DNA of 64,000 nt from Halomarina halobia (GTDB lineage: Archaea > Halobacteriota > Halobacteria > Halobacteriales > Haloarculaceae), in contig NZ_CP119992.1 in NCBI RefSeq assembly GCF_029338575.1, positions 1,178,001 through 1,242,000 of the forward strand, written 5' to 3'. A model generated the notes under the pieces. That model was not told where the DNA came from and did not search any database. It saw nothing but the letters and a program-made list of their open reading frames with translations. Below, one piece after another: positions 25,025 through 33,145 of this stretch; the stretch's first letter is position 1, and each line of letters starts with the position of its first letter. A program made the position numbers and the translations under genes.

Positions 25025-25039
25025 CCTCGGGAGTAACCG

Positions 25040-26200
25040 ATGGCTCCAGACACGTGCGTAATCGTCCCGACGATCCGCGAGTTCGAGTGTCTACGGGCGT
25101 ACTTCGAGAACGCGCGCCGGTACGGCTTCGATCTCGATCGACTGCACGTGCTGCTCGTCACCGAGGACTTCTGCGCGACCGACGAGATGCGCGCGCTGCT
25201 CCGCGAGGAGGACGTCTCCGGGGAGGTGTTCGACGGGACGCGCCGCGAGGAGTGGTACGCCCGTCACGGCGTCAAGGAGTACGCCCGCCTGATCCCGGCG
25301 GCGAGCCACGCCGAGACGAGTTTCGGGCTCATGTACCTGTGGGCGGACGAGCGCTTCGACTACGGGTTCTTCATCGACGACGACACGCTGCCCCACCCCG
25401 ACTTCGACTTCTTCGGTACGCACTTCGCGAACCTCGCGTACGAGGGGCCGATCGAGTCGGTCCGCTCCGACGAGCGGTGGGTGAACGTGCTCTACCAGAA
25501 CGCCGACGACCACGGCCTCTACCCACGGGGGTACCCCTACTCCGCGATGGGCGAGACGGTCGTGACGGGGACCGAGCGCGTGACGAACGTGGTCGCCTCG
25601 CAGGGGCTGTGGACGAACGTGCCCGACCTCGACGCCGTCCGCATCCTGATGGACGGCGACCTGCGGGGGCAGGCGCGGACGCGGACCGCGACCGAGGACT
25701 TCGCCGGCAACTTCGTCGCCGAGCGCGGGCAGTACCTCACCGTCTGCTCGATGAACCTCGCGTTCGAGCGGGAGATCGTCCCGGCCTTCTACCAGCTTCC
25801 GATGGACGACAACGAGTGGAACGTCGGCCGGTTCGACGACATCTGGAGCGGCGTGTTCCTCAAGCGCGCGACGGACCTCCTCGACGCCGACATCGTGACC
25901 GGCTACCCGCTCTGTGAACACAACAAGGCCCCGCGATCGACGTTCGACGACCTGAACAACGAGGTGCCGGGGCTCGAACTGAACGAACACCTCTGGGAGA
26001 TCGTCGACGGCGTCGAACCGTCGGCCGACTCGTACGCCGGGGCGTTCGCTGCGATGGCCGACGCCCTCGCCGACGGCGACTGGTCCGCGTACGAAAACGG
26101 CGCGTTCCTCAACTACGTCGGCGAGCACATGCGCGACTGGCTCGAGTGCCTCGACCGCCTCGCCGCGACCCGCACTGCGACAGTGACCGCGGACGACTGA
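25040..26200 (+). CDS. reversibly glycosylated polypeptide (RGP1)-like glycosyltransferase
   Basis: A 386-residue protein with a GT-A type N-terminus (TCVIVPTIREFECLRAYFENA), the metal-binding triplet FFIDDDTLPHPDF near residue 113, and DFAGNF and MDDNEWNVGRFDDIWSG segments. These match the RGP1/alpha-1,4-glucan-protein synthase family, whose plant members are UDP-arabinopyranose mutases. In archaea it may act as a nucleotide-sugar mutase or cytosolic glycosyltransferase. The predicted metal-repressor box directly upstream ties it to the neighbouring iron-type importer. Confidence 0.75.
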   Translation: MAPDTCVIVPTIREFECLRAYFENARRYGFDLDRLHVLLVTEDFCATDEMRALLREEDVSGEVFDGTRREEWYARHGVKEYARLIPAASHAETSFGLMYLWADERFDYGFFIDDDTLPHPDFDFFGTHFANLAYEGPIESVRSDERWVNVLYQNADDHGLYPRGYPYSAMGETVVTGTERVTNVVASQGLWTNVPDLDAVRILMDGDLRGQARTRTATEDFAGNFVAERGQYLTVCSMNLAFEREIVPAFYQLPMDDNEWNVGRFDDIWSGVFLKRATDLLDADIVTGYPLCEHNKAPRSTFDDLNNEVPGLELNEHLWEIVDGVEPSADSYAGAFAAMADALADGDWSAYENGAFLNYVGEHMRDWLECLDRLAATRTATVTADD

Positions 26201-26300
26201 TAGGGAGTATCGTGGGCGTTTATCGATTCTCCCGGAGAGAATCGAACACCGTAGCCAGTCGGAGACACAACGAGTCTCGACTGGCTACGATACTCCCTAT
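26200..26300. repeat. 101-bp element with 14-bp terminal inverted repeats
   Basis: A perfect terminal pair ATAGGGAGTATCGT (26200-26213) and its complement (26287-26300) encloses two more hairpins: CGATTCTC/GAGAATCG (26224-26244) and GTAGCCAGTC/GACTGGCTAC (26251-26288). On paper it folds as a three-way junction. It begins at the stop codon of the RGP-like gene. It could be a terminator, a structured RNA or a MITE-like mobile element. Confidence 0.7.
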
Positions 26301-26350
26301 GAGCGGGACGCCGACGCGTGCATCCCGTTCGAACCGGTAGGTATATGCCG

Positions 26351-26366
26351 TTTAGGTTCACCTAAA
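26351..26366 (+). promoter_or_regulatory. predicted metal-repressor box B
   Basis: A 16-bp palindrome TTTAGG-TTCA-CCTAAA that ends six bases before the ATG at 26373. A TATA-like GTATATGC at 26341-26348 lies about 27 bp before the start codon, so transcription would be leaderless and the box would cover the initiation site. It drives the iron-type ABC importer operon. Confidence 0.78.
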
Positions 26367-26372
26367 CCACGT

Positions 26373-27536
26373 ATGACGACGGAGGATTCACCGGGGCGCG
26401 CGATCACTCGTCGACGGCTCCTCGCGACGGGTGCGGCCGCGGGCGTCGCCGGGCTCGCGGGGTGCACGGGGCTGTTCAGGGGGTCGAACGAGAGCGGGGG
26501 GAACGGCTCGGAGGCGGTCGGGCAGATCGGCTCCGGCCGGTCGCCCTTCGGCGACCGGGAGATCGGCGGCGGGACGTCGATGGCCGACATGCCCGAGATG
26601 AGCGGCGAGCTCACCGTCTACTCCGCCCGCGGGGAGGTGCTCGTCGGCGAGCTGATCTCGTTCATCGAGGACCTCTATCCCGACCTCGCCGTCAAGGTGC
26701 GGTACAACTCGGCGGCGGAGCTCGTGAACCAGATCGAGACCGAGGGAGAGAACAGCCCCGCCGAGGTGTTCTTCACGGTCGACGCCAGTTCGCTCGGCGA
26801 GCTGAAGAAGGACGGGTTCACGAGCGAGCTTCCGGAGGGCGTCCGGGAGCTCGTCCGCGAGGAGTTCCGCGACCCGGACGGGCAGTGGATCGGCACCTCC
26901 GGGCGCGCGCGGACCGTGCCGTACAACACGAATAAGTTCGAGAAGTCCGACGTCCCGACCGACGTCATGGCGTTCCCCGAGAAGAAGGCGTTCGCCGACG
27001 GGATCGGGTGGGCCCCGACCTACAGTTCCTTCCAGTCGTTCGTCACCGCGATGCGCGTACTCGAGGGGGAGAAGGCGACGAGGCAGTGGCTCCGGGGCGT
27101 CATGGACCTCGGGGTCCGGGAGTACAGCGACGAGTTCCGCGTCGCGGAGGCGATCGCCGACGGGGAGATCGGCGTCGGGTTCGCGAACCACTACTACATC
27201 CAGCGGGTGCTCGCCGGCCGCGGCGGCGAGGCCCCCATCGCCACCGCGTTCACGAAGGGCGACGCGGGCGCGATGTTCAACGTCGCGGGCGCGTCCGTGC
27301 TGAAGACCGCCGCCGACGCGGAGCTGGCGGCGAACTTCGTCCGCCACCTCCTCTCGGCCGAGGCCCAGGACTACTTCGCGCGGGAGACCTTCGAGTACCC
27401 CCTCGTCCCCGGCGTCGAGCCGATCGGTCGGCTCCCGACCATCGACGAACTGAACCCGCCCGAGGGGCTGGATCTCACCCAGCTGTCCGACTTCCAGGGG
27501 ACGATCGAACTCATGCGCGACGTCGGCGTGCTGTGA
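26373..27536 (+). CDS. Fe(III)-type ABC importer solute-binding lipoprotein
   Basis: A 387-residue protein. The N-terminus has a Tat signal (ITRRRLLATGAAAG) and a lipobox LAGC, so it is exported folded and lipid-anchored. The mature part begins ELTVYSARGE, typical of the FbpA/FutA/SfuA family, and includes a YNTNKF strand and the tyrosine-rich NHYYIQR that in the family helps bind ferric iron. It heads an operon with permease and ATPase genes (13 bp to the next gene). The upstream palindromic box supports metal-dependent repression. Thiamine or phosphonate specificity is less likely. Confidence 0.85.
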   Translation: MTTEDSPGRAITRRRLLATGAAAGVAGLAGCTGLFRGSNESGGNGSEAVGQIGSGRSPFGDREIGGGTSMADMPEMSGELTVYSARGEVLVGELISFIEDLYPDLAVKVRYNSAAELVNQIETEGENSPAEVFFTVDASSLGELKKDGFTSELPEGVRELVREEFRDPDGQWIGTSGRARTVPYNTNKFEKSDVPTDVMAFPEKKAFADGIGWAPTYSSFQSFVTAMRVLEGEKATRQWLRGVMDLGVREYSDEFRVAEAIADGEIGVGFANHYYIQRVLAGRGGEAPIATAFTKGDAGAMFNVAGASVLKTAADAELAANFVRHLLSAEAQDYFARETFEYPLVPGVEPIGRLPTIDELNPPEGLDLTQLSDFQGTIELMRDVGVL

Positions 27537-27549
27537 GACCGATCGAACG

Positions 27550-29196
27550 ATGACCGCGGGGGGGCCGACGGCCGACGAGCGGGGGGCGACCGGCGAACGG
27601 GGCGCGTCCGCGGGCGACGAGGGGGCCGCCCGCGCGAGCGACCGGCTCCCCATCGCGCCGACCGTCGCGAGCGGGGTCGTGGCCGCCGCCGTGTTGCTCC
27701 CGCTGCTCTGGCTCGTCAGGACGGCGCTCGCGGGCGGTCCGGGGGAGGCCGTCGCGCTGCTCGCGCGCCCCGAGACGCTCCGGGTGTTCGTCAACAGCGC
27801 CGCGCTCGTCGCCGCGGTGACCGGGGCGTCGATCCTCCTCGGCGTCCCGCTCGCGTACCTGACGGTCCGCACCGACCTGCCGCTCCGCCGCTCGCTCACG
27901 GTCGCCGTCTCGCTGCCGCTCGTCGTCCCGAGCTACATCGGGGCGTTCGCCTTCGTCTCGGCGTTCGGCCCGAAGGGGGCGTTCCAGCGGGTGCTCGCGC
28001 CGCTCGGCGTCGAGTCGCTCCCCCGCATCTACGGCTTCGCCGGCGCGACGCTCGTGCTCACCCTCTACACCTACCCGTACGTCTACATCACGACGCGCGC
28101 CGCGCTCGCGTCGCTCGACACGCGCCTCGTCGACGCCGCGCGGACGCTCGATCACTCGCGGTGGGAGGCGTTCAGGCGCGTGACCGTCCCGCAGATCCGC
28201 CCGGCGGTCGCCGCGGGGAGCCTGCTCGTCGCGCTGTACACCCTCTCCGACTTCGGTACCCCCGCGATCATGCGCTTCGACGCGTTCACGCGCGTCATCT
28301 ACGTCGAGTTCACCACCTTCGGCCGCGACCTCGCCGCGCTCCTGTCGCTGCTGCTGGTGGCGGTCACGCTGGTGATCCTCGCGCTCGAATCGCGCGTCCG
28401 GGGAACGGGGCCGCTGTACGCGGTCGGCGGTCGCCACGGCGACACGGTCCCGCTCGGGCGGTGGACCGCCCCCGCGGTGCTGTTCTGCGCCGCCGTCCCC
28501 GCGCTGGCGCTCGTCGTGCCGCTTCTCATCCTCGGCGCGTGGTTCGTCAACGGGGCGAGCGGCGGGGCCGCGCTGGACTTCAGGATGGAGTACGTGTTCA
28601 ACTCGGTCGGCGTCTCGGGGGCTACGGCGGTCGCCGCGACGGCGGCGGCGCTCCCCGTCGCCTACCTGGCGGCGCGACACCGCTCGCGGCTGACGGAGTC
28701 GTTCGAGCGGGCCACGTACGTCGGCTACGCGGTCCCGGGCGTCGTCCTCGGCCTCGCGCTCGTCTACCTCGGCACCTCCTACGCGACGCCGATCTACCAG
28801 ACGCTGTACCTCCTGGTGTTCGCCTACGTGGTCCGCTTCCTGCCGCAGGCGGTCGGGTCGCTGCGCGCGTCGTTCCTCCGGGTCGATCCCGCGCTGCCGG
28901 AGGCGGCGCGGACGCTCGGCCGGACGTCCGCCGGCGCGTTCCGGGCGGTGACGCTCCCGCTCGTCGCGCCCGGACTGCTCGGGGGATGGGCGCTCGTGTT
29001 CCTGACGACCATGAAGGAGCTGCCGGCGACGCTGTTGCTCGCGCCCACGGGGTTCGACACGCTCGTGACGCGCATCTGGTCGGCGTACGGCCAGGGGTAC
29101 TTCGGCTACGCCGTCATCCCGGCGCTCATCCTGCTCGGGGTCTCCGCGCTGTCGATGCTGCTCATCATCTCGCAGGAGGGATACGATGTCAGATAG
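27550..29196 (+). CDS. Fe(III)-type ABC importer permease (fused double permease)
   Basis: A 548-residue membrane protein with about twelve hydrophobic segments in two homologous halves, as in FbpB/SfuB. Each half has a cytoplasmic coupling loop: LVDAARTLDHSRWEAFRRVTVPQ in the first (near 195) and LPEAARTLGRTSAGAFRAVTLP in the second (near 450), the EAA motifs that contact the ATPase. The N-terminal 40 residues are polar and Gly-rich. It overlaps the ATPase gene by 11 bp. Confidence 0.88.
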   Translation: MTAGGPTADERGATGERGASAGDEGAARASDRLPIAPTVASGVVAAAVLLPLLWLVRTALAGGPGEAVALLARPETLRVFVNSAALVAAVTGASILLGVPLAYLTVRTDLPLRRSLTVAVSLPLVVPSYIGAFAFVSAFGPKGAFQRVLAPLGVESLPRIYGFAGATLVLTLYTYPYVYITTRAALASLDTRLVDAARTLDHSRWEAFRRVTVPQIRPAVAAGSLLVALYTLSDFGTPAIMRFDAFTRVIYVEFTTFGRDLAALLSLLLVAVTLVILALESRVRGTGPLYAVGGRHGDTVPLGRWTAPAVLFCAAVPALALVVPLLILGAWFVNGASGGAALDFRMEYVFNSVGVSGATAVAATAAALPVAYLAARHRSRLTESFERATYVGYAVPGVVLGLALVYLGTSYATPIYQTLYLLVFAYVVRFLPQAVGSLRASFLRVDPALPEAARTLGRTSAGAFRAVTLPLVAPGLLGGWALVFLTTMKELPATLLLAPTGFDTLVTRIWSAYGQGYFGYAVIPALILLGVSALSMLLIISQEGYDVR

Positions 29197-30334
29197 TACG
29201 ACTACGACACGAACCGTGAACCGGACGGACGAGACGACCGACGCGGCGGGCGAGGCGGTGCTCGAACTCGCCGGCGTGTCGAAGCGCTTCGGGCGGGAGA
29301 CCGTCATCCGCGACCTCTCGCTGTCGGTGCGCGAGGGCGAGATCCTGACGCTGCTCGGGCCCTCCGGGTGCGGCAAGACGACGACGCTCCGGCTGATCGC
29401 GGGGCTCGAACGCCCGGACGGCGGCGAGATACGGCTGAACGGCGCGATCGTCTCGGGGGCGGGCTCGTTCGTCCCGCCCGAGGATCGCGGCATCGGCGTC
29501 GTCTTCCAGGAGTTCGCCCTCTTCCCCCACCTGACGGCACGGGAGAACGTCGCCTTCGGGCTGAAGGGGTGGGACCGCGCCGACCGCGAGCGGCGGGTGG
29601 ACGAACTGCTCGACCTCGTGAACCTGCAGTCGCAGGGCGACAGCTACCCGAGCGAACTCTCCGGCGGCCAGCAGCAGCGCGTCGCGCTCGCCCGGTCGAT
29701 CGCCCCCGAGCCGGAGATCCTCCTGCTCGACGAGCCGTTCTCGAACCTCGACGTGGACCTCCGCGTCCGGATGCGCGAGGAGGTCCGGCGGATCATCAAG
29801 CGCGCCGGGGTGACGGCCGTCTCGGTCACGCACGACCAGGAGGAGGCGATGTCGATCAGCGATCGGGTCGCCGTCGTCAACGGCGGGCGGATCGAGCAGA
29901 TCGGCCGCCCGGACCGGGTGTTCCAGCACCCCGAATCGCGGTTCGTCGCGGGCTTTCTCGGGCACGCGAGCTTCCTCTCCGGGCGCGTCGGCGCGGAGGC
30001 GGTCGAGACCGGCATCGGCCCCGTCGCCCGCGACCGCGTCCACGGCCTCGCCTCGGAGTACGAGGGGTCGAGGATCGAGATCCTCGTCCGCCCCGACGAC
30101 GTGCGGGCGGACCGGACCGCGTCGAACGCGAACGGGCGGGTCGTCTCCCGCCGGTACCTCGGTCCGACGGTGCTGTACGAGGTCGAACTCGACACGGGCG
30201 AGCGCGTCGGCTGCATGCACAACCACGACGAGCGGATCGACCCGGACGAGCGGGTGGCGGTGGTGCTCGAAGCGGACCACGAGCTGTCGTGGTTCCCGCA
30301 GGGGGCCGACGTCGCCGGGACGGCGGGCGACTGA
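29186..30334 (+). CDS. Fe(III)-type ABC importer ATPase
   Basis: A 382-residue ABC ATPase: Walker A GPSGCGKTT near residue 57, Q-loop VVFQEFALFPHLTARENV, signature LSGGQQQRVALARS, Walker B ILLLDEPFSNLD, and H-loop SVTHDQEEAMS. The C-terminal TOBE-like domain (residues about 290-375) is typical of the FbpC/PotA group. It powers the importer encoded just upstream and is followed after three bases by the glycosyltransferase gene, so the four genes probably share one transcript. Confidence 0.88.
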   Translation: MSDSTTTTRTVNRTDETTDAAGEAVLELAGVSKRFGRETVIRDLSLSVREGEILTLLGPSGCGKTTTLRLIAGLERPDGGEIRLNGAIVSGAGSFVPPEDRGIGVVFQEFALFPHLTARENVAFGLKGWDRADRERRVDELLDLVNLQSQGDSYPSELSGGQQQRVALARSIAPEPEILLLDEPFSNLDVDLRVRMREEVRRIIKRAGVTAVSVTHDQEEAMSISDRVAVVNGGRIEQIGRPDRVFQHPESRFVAGFLGHASFLSGRVGAEAVETGIGPVARDRVHGLASEYEGSRIEILVRPDDVRADRTASNANGRVVSRRYLGPTVLYEVELDTGERVGCMHNHDERIDPDERVAVVLEADHELSWFPQGADVAGTAGD

Positions 30335-30337
30335 CGC

Positions 30338-32554
30338 ATGCGGCGCGCCGACCGCCGAGCGGAGGAGGCGGTTCGGGCCGTCGCGCGCCGCCTCGGCCCC
30401 CCGGAACGGCTCCTCGCCGCGGCGCTCGCGCTCGCCACCGGTGCCGTCGTCTGGTACCTCGCGGTCGACCTCTTCGCGTACCACAGCGTCAACGACGACG
30501 AGGGCGTCTACCTCCTGCAGGCCGCGATGCTGCTCGACGGGCAGGTGTTCCTCTACCCCGGCGACCTCGCGGGCGCGGTCCGACCCTGGTTCTTCGTCGT
30601 GGACCGGGGACCGGGCGGGGCGATCCGGATGTACTCGAAGTACGCCCCCGTCGCGCCGGCCGTCTTCGCGCTCGGGAAGGCTGGCGCCGGCGACTACCGC
30701 GTCGCCCTCGCCGCCGTCGCCGCCGGAAACGCCGCACTGACGTACGCGCTGACGGCGGCGGCGTTCGATCGCCGGACGGGCCTCGTCGCCGTCGTCGCGC
30801 TCGCGGGGGCGCCGCTCTTTCTCGTGACCTCCTCGGTGTTCCTCGCGTACGCGCCGACGACGCTGTTCAACTTGGCGTTCGCCGTCTGTTACGTCCGGGC
30901 CGCCCGGACGGGGTGGCTCGGCTACGCGCTCGTGGCGGGGGCGGCGATCGGCGTCGCGTTCCTCTCGCGGCCCTACACCGCGCTGCTGTTCGCGCTCCCG
31001 TTCGTCGCCCACGCCCTCGCCGTGCTGTGGCGGGCGCGGCGAACCGGTGAGTTCCCGTCCGCGCTCCGTCGGTACGCGGCCGTCGCCGTCCCCGGCCTCG
31101 CGTTCGTCGGGATCACGCTCGGGTACAATGCCCTCGTGACGGGCGATCCGCTCCTGTTCCCCTACGCGGCGTTCGGCCCCCGCGACGGGCTTGGCTTCGG
31201 CGAGCGCGCGCTCCTCGGCCACGGGGTCGACTACACCTCCCGCCTCGCGCTCGCGACGACCGTCGCCGCCGTCTCCCGCCTGCTCGTCGAGTGGACGGTC
31301 GCCGGTCCCGTCGGGACGGTCCTCGCGGCGGTCGGCCTCGGACTGTTCGCCCTGGAGCTCCGCGGGCGGCCGATCCGCGCTTCGACGAGCGGCATGACGG
31401 ACCGCGAGGTCGGGGTCGTCCTCGTCGGGGTGTTCGCCTCGGTGATCGCCGGCAACGCCCTCTTCTGGGGGACGTACAACGGGCTGCTCAACGGGCTGAT
31501 CGACCTGCTGGGCCCGTACTACCACTTCGACGTCCTCCTCCCGCTGTCGGCGTTCGCCGCGGCGGGCGCGGTCCGCGGCATGCGACTGCTCCGCCGGACG
31601 GCGACCGCCCGGCTCTCGCCGGCCGCGGCGCGCGCGGTCGTGCTCGTCGTCCTGCTCGTCGGCGCGCCCGTCGTCGTCGCCGCGGAGCGGGGCGCGCTCG
31701 CCGACCCGGTGGCGGAGAACCGGCTCCGGACCGAGAACCTCGGGACGGCGTACGAACCGATCGAGCGGACGGCGTTCGCCCGCGCGCTCGTGTTCGTCCC
31801 CACGCCGTACGGAGCCTGGAGCGCCCACCCGTTCCAGCACCTCCGCAACGATCCCGGGTTCGACGGTCCGGTGATATACGCCCAGGACCGCGGTCCGGCC
31901 CGCGATCTGAAGACGATCGACGCCGCGGGGGACCGCGCGCTCTACCGGTTCACCTACCGCGGGCGGTGGACGGGGGCGGTGACGCCCGTCGAGCCGGAGC
32001 TCCGGCGGCTGACGGTGCTCCGCGGCGAGCGGATCGAGGCGACGACGACCGTCGGCGCGCCGGAGGGGATGGAACGCGCGTGGGTTCGCGTCGAGACGGA
32101 GTCGGGCTACGCCCGCTACGCGGTGGACGACCCGGGCGAGGCGGTGACGGTCGAGTGGACCGTCGGTCCGAGGGGCGCGCGGGCAACGAGCCACCCCTTC
32201 GCGGCGGGGCGCGGACTCGACTCGACCGGCGGCGAACCGGCGGTCCGCGTCCCCGAGGGCGCGAGCGAGGTCGATCTGACCGTGACGTTCGCCGACCGGG
32301 CGGGGGGGACGCTCACCTACCGCCAGGAGCTCACCGTCGAGGTCACCGGCGAGGGCGTCCGCGCCGTCTGGCCGCCGGAGGCGCGGGTCTGCGCGCTGGT
32401 CACCGAGTGCGGGACCGAGGGGACGTACGTGGGACCCGACGGGGAGTACGTCGACGGCGTGGCCGTCGAGACCGACGCCCGCGCGACGAACGCCTCCCGC
32501 ACCGTGACCGACTCCTCGGAACCCGCCGCGCGTGGCGAGGATAACAAGCCATAA
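30338..32554 (+). CDS. polytopic PMT/ArnT-like glycosyltransferase with C-terminal extracytoplasmic domain
   Basis: A 738-residue protein. The first ~460 residues contain about ten to twelve membrane segments. The first outer loop carries NDDEGVYLLQA, matching the Asp/Glu catalytic loop of GT-C transferases (PMT, ArnT, AglB-like), which use lipid-linked sugars. A soluble domain of about 270 residues follows, rich in beta-prone segments, with a possible disulfide pair in CALVTECGTEG. The gene starts three bases after the importer ATPase, so a glycan-transfer enzyme is co-transcribed with a metal importer. Acceptor and donor are unknown. Confidence 0.7.
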   Translation: MRRADRRAEEAVRAVARRLGPPERLLAAALALATGAVVWYLAVDLFAYHSVNDDEGVYLLQAAMLLDGQVFLYPGDLAGAVRPWFFVVDRGPGGAIRMYSKYAPVAPAVFALGKAGAGDYRVALAAVAAGNAALTYALTAAAFDRRTGLVAVVALAGAPLFLVTSSVFLAYAPTTLFNLAFAVCYVRAARTGWLGYALVAGAAIGVAFLSRPYTALLFALPFVAHALAVLWRARRTGEFPSALRRYAAVAVPGLAFVGITLGYNALVTGDPLLFPYAAFGPRDGLGFGERALLGHGVDYTSRLALATTVAAVSRLLVEWTVAGPVGTVLAAVGLGLFALELRGRPIRASTSGMTDREVGVVLVGVFASVIAGNALFWGTYNGLLNGLIDLLGPYYHFDVLLPLSAFAAAGAVRGMRLLRRTATARLSPAAARAVVLVVLLVGAPVVVAAERGALADPVAENRLRTENLGTAYEPIERTAFARALVFVPTPYGAWSAHPFQHLRNDPGFDGPVIYAQDRGPARDLKTIDAAGDRALYRFTYRGRWTGAVTPVEPELRRLTVLRGERIEATTTVGAPEGMERAWVRVETESGYARYAVDDPGEAVTVEWTVGPRGARATSHPFAAGRGLDSTGGEPAVRVPEGASEVDLTVTFADRAGGTLTYRQELTVEVTGEGVRAVWPPEARVCALVTECGTEGTYVGPDGEYVDGVAVETDARATNASRTVTDSSEPAARGEDNKP

Positions 32555-32555
32555 G

Positions 32556-32571
32556 TTTAGGCTGACCTAAT
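32556..32571 (+). promoter_or_regulatory. predicted metal-repressor box C
   Basis: The sequence TTTAGG-CTGA-CCTAAT has one deviation from the perfect palindrome. It starts one base after the stop of the preceding gene and ends nine bases before the ATG at 32581. It overlaps a TATA-like ATAAGTTT, so the dehydrogenase pair probably has its own repressible promoter. Confidence 0.7.
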
Positions 32572-32580
32572 CCCGCTGCG

Positions 32581-33126
32581 ATGGAACTGACGCGACGCGA
32601 CGCCCTGGCCGCGCTGGCGGCGAGCGGCGCGCTGGGCGGCGGCGCGGCGCTGACCTGGGAGCGCCTCGGGCGGGCGGACGACGGGGAGGGTGGGTCGGTC
32701 GCGTTCGACGAGCGGGCGGTCGAGACGCTCGTCGCGGTCGCGGCCGTCCTCTACCCGTCGGCGGCGACGGGCGTCCCGGAGTTCGTCGAGACCTACGTCG
32801 TCGGGCGGATCCGCGATCGGGCGGCGTACGCGGCGGGCGTCCGGGACGCCCTCTCGACGCTCGACGTCGCCGCCGAGTCGTGGTACGGCGGACCGTACGC
32901 GACGCTCGACGGCGACGAGCGGGACCGCCTGCTCCGGGAACTCGGCGTCGCCACCGCGGAGCCGAATCCCGACGGGACGGACGCCGAGCGCCTGCGGTAC
33001 TACCTGGTGAACGAACTGCTCTACGCGTTCTACGCGTCGCCGGCGGGCGGCGAACTGGTCGGCATCGAGAACCCGCAGGGCCACCCCGGCGGACTGGAGA
33101 GCTACCGGCGGGGGCCGAAGCCGTGA
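32581..33126 (+). CDS. gluconate 2-dehydrogenase subunit 3-like protein, Tat-exported
   Basis: A 181-residue protein with an N-terminal twin-arginine-like MELTRRDALAALAASGALGGG signal region (split motif TRRDAL). The mature part has VETLVAVAAVLYPSAATGVPEFVETYVVGRI and ends with NPQGHPGGLESYRRGP, which fits the small subunit (subunit 3/gamma) of membrane-bound gluconate/glucose dehydrogenases. That subunit escorts the flavoprotein through the Tat pathway. The GMC oxidoreductase gene follows after 19 bp. Confidence 0.75.
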   Translation: MELTRRDALAALAASGALGGGAALTWERLGRADDGEGGSVAFDERAVETLVAVAAVLYPSAATGVPEFVETYVVGRIRDRAAYAAGVRDALSTLDVAAESWYGGPYATLDGDERDRLLRELGVATAEPNPDGTDAERLRYYLVNELLYAFYASPAGGELVGIENPQGHPGGLESYRRGPKP

Positions 33127-33145
33127 GGCGGCGGGGTGCGCGCCG

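Noticed and set aside
29189..32194. A 1001-codon minus-strand open frame opposite the importer ATPase and GT-C genes
   Set aside because: Composition is Arg/Asp/Val-rich without motif; the sense-strand genes have full family signatures.
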